From Clostridiales bacterium (lineage in GTDB: Bacteria > Bacillota > Clostridia > Christensenellales > CAG-917): a stretch of 7,214 nt of DNA. The DNA is taken from contig JAAVHW010000073.1 in NCBI GenBank assembly GCA_014799525.1, positions 1 through 7,214 of the forward strand, read 5' to 3'. This document shows positions 7,091 to 7,214 of the stretch, one piece after another. The notes under the pieces are model-generated. The model did not search any database. It saw only the letters and a program-made list of their open reading frames with translations, and was not told where the DNA came from. Position numbers and translations under genes: made by a program. Each line of letters starts with the position of its first letter. Within the stretch, counting starts at the first letter, position 1.

Positions 7091-7214
7091 CTGCGAGTAG
7101 TCCGCATAACCTGCGTAAAGCGTTATATCTCCAGTCGGCACAAACGAAGAAGGCACCTTCAAGGTCAATCCCTTATCAAAGAAATATCCGAACGATGTAA
7201 GACCGTTCCAGCTA
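4715..7214 (-). CDS. Large repeat protein, probably surface or secreted, 5' end beyond window
   Basis: The frame is open to the right edge, giving 832 visible residues and no start; the TTG at 7168 is only an internal leucine codon. The first visible residues, GYFFDKGLTLKV then GDITLYAGYADY, match the end of a Listeria-Bacteroides (InlB B-type, Flg_new) repeat, which normally closes with a DxTLYAxW strand. After it come about nine degenerate units of 79-97 residues, each opening with an aromatic-Gly pattern such as GFAGAWEI, GFVGVWIF, GFKGVWVS, DFEGTWIV or EYKGVYVA, then a strand, an FDGxG-like turn and more strands. Composition is rich in G, Y, V, T and D with only four cysteines, typical of an extracellular beta protein. 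No LPxTG motif or membrane anchor is seen at the C-terminus (TTIPTKEN). Any signal peptide would be outside the window. The ligand is unknown; adhesion or carbohydrate binding is a guess from the surface repeat. Confidence 0.8.
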   Translation of the reverse strand, partial: SWNGLTSFGYFFDKGLTLKVPSSFVPTGDITLYAGYADYSQVAGVYYVYGRAYDDEFSIELGLDGIARLRGGAQSYASYYTFDGELIRLYDNELMGATMVAAKTAAFDTWALQFYYQSFASDGLALIAIEEVSNFAYGVYYDGNASFAFGKNGMVTISGTQYDSATPYDYYFNEDMSSIIIRIIAGDKVEELVATVVDGVVTGITGLVQDLDKIDGFAGAWEICAPAQIQYVFDGMGAWRLELFDYSANGEKLGVQTLASGTYAIENGVATLKDSQQNVYASAEIADGFLKVDGAAFSKEDGFVGVWIFNSKEPIEITFDGISALGYGAATVNYGAAVGSLDVTYHVRGGKVQLFVESIMLGELEYSAKDKTLVGELIVFGDEVASAQVTFCRYDGFKGVWVSNDSTLSLVEFNGLGSYNLNGTDSYLAVKGNISINGVNVGVYTLNGGMLTGTFTFDGKEYTISYSYEYREVVIDDVTLIPRDDLFGTTLIDDDGNTYEFDGRGLLAGGGTLTVGGEYEYTYKILGDTVEILGEQNGSLSLDTYMLTLGGAQAKQLFVNGDFEGTWIVGGTVSDRIVIGKVGADNTAEGRYHYANNFYPVTFVYDPLGRTLSFELGSLVMTVTANKVVEDGVTITELSLVYGEVTFVCMNANNTYFDEYKGVYVAENSTIILDGFMNSRFGGGTALIFEGEESALISYQVDKYGHIIFVNEGVIYYIFLEKEGGKYVCGNKAYELSSPDILYGVSVYGFNANNEMDENLVYVFDGVSGVYDKNGKLVYTYVLNEQTDDDRLDNVYRLVLTDEKSGTKYNAVLDYGSTDYTLSLTTIPTKEN
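4721..4726 (-). promoter_or_regulatory. Ribosome binding site of the CXXC membrane-protein gene, inside the upstream gene
   Basis: AAGGAG on the minus strand forms the Lys-Glu codons just before the stop of the repeat-protein gene and lies seven bases before the ATG at 4713. It both fixes the start and shows that the two genes are physically coupled, with a one-base gap. Confidence 0.82.

Noticed and set aside
7166..7168. TTG as the start of the large repeat protein
   Set aside because: The frame stays open for 15 more codons to the window edge, and those codons complete the end of a Listeria-Bacteroides repeat (GYFFDKGLT). No ribosome site precedes the TTG. It is an internal leucine.
1..7214. 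CRISPR array, tRNA, rRNA or insertion sequence
   Set aside because: No regularly spaced identical repeats, cloverleaf-like segment, ribosomal sequence, transposase or terminal inverted repeats were seen on either strand.

Overview
The window is a compact bacterial stretch in which every supported gene lies on the minus strand, so the genes read from the right end to the left. The gene families (ECF-type S component, DUF362, DUF1893, a CD1871A-type CXXC tail, Listeria-Bacteroides-type surface repeats), the AAGGAG ribosome binding sites and the lack of any outer-membrane protein point to an anaerobic Bacillota, most likely a Clostridia lineage such as those in animal guts. The lineage is inferred from gene content only. 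There is no gene-free stretch over 300 bases; the longest non-coding gaps are 832-933 and 1801-1895.

Right block (7214 down to 1896), three tightly packed genes. First is the C-terminal 832 residues of a large, probably secreted protein made of about nine degenerate beta-rich repeats, preceded by the tail of a Listeria-Bacteroides (InlB B-type) repeat. One base after its stop begins a 305-residue membrane protein whose C-terminus is a CD1871A-like CXXC tail. Overlapping or abutting that is a 635-residue fusion: a NapH/YccM-like membrane polyferredoxin, a cytoplasmic two-cluster ferredoxin domain, a long acidic linker, a further membrane helix and an extracytoplasmic TlpA/ResA-like thioredoxin with a CDPC active site. 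The last two genes together look like a transmembrane electron relay that would carry reducing power from cytoplasmic iron-sulfur clusters to thiols outside the cell.

Left block (1893 down to 1). A good sigma-A-type promoter (TTGACA, 17-base spacer, TATATA) lies in the 95-base gap and starts a second unit: a DUF362 protein that lacks the usual ferredoxin insert, then a six-helix ECF transporter S component, then a DUF1893 protein cut by the window edge. Both intergenic gaps hold small stem-loops, but neither holds a convincing intrinsic terminator.

The most notable item is the two-gene thiol-redox module, where parts I know as separate small proteins (CXXC peptide, 4Fe-4S membrane protein, TlpA) appear fused, downstream of a giant repeat protein and possibly co-transcribed with it.
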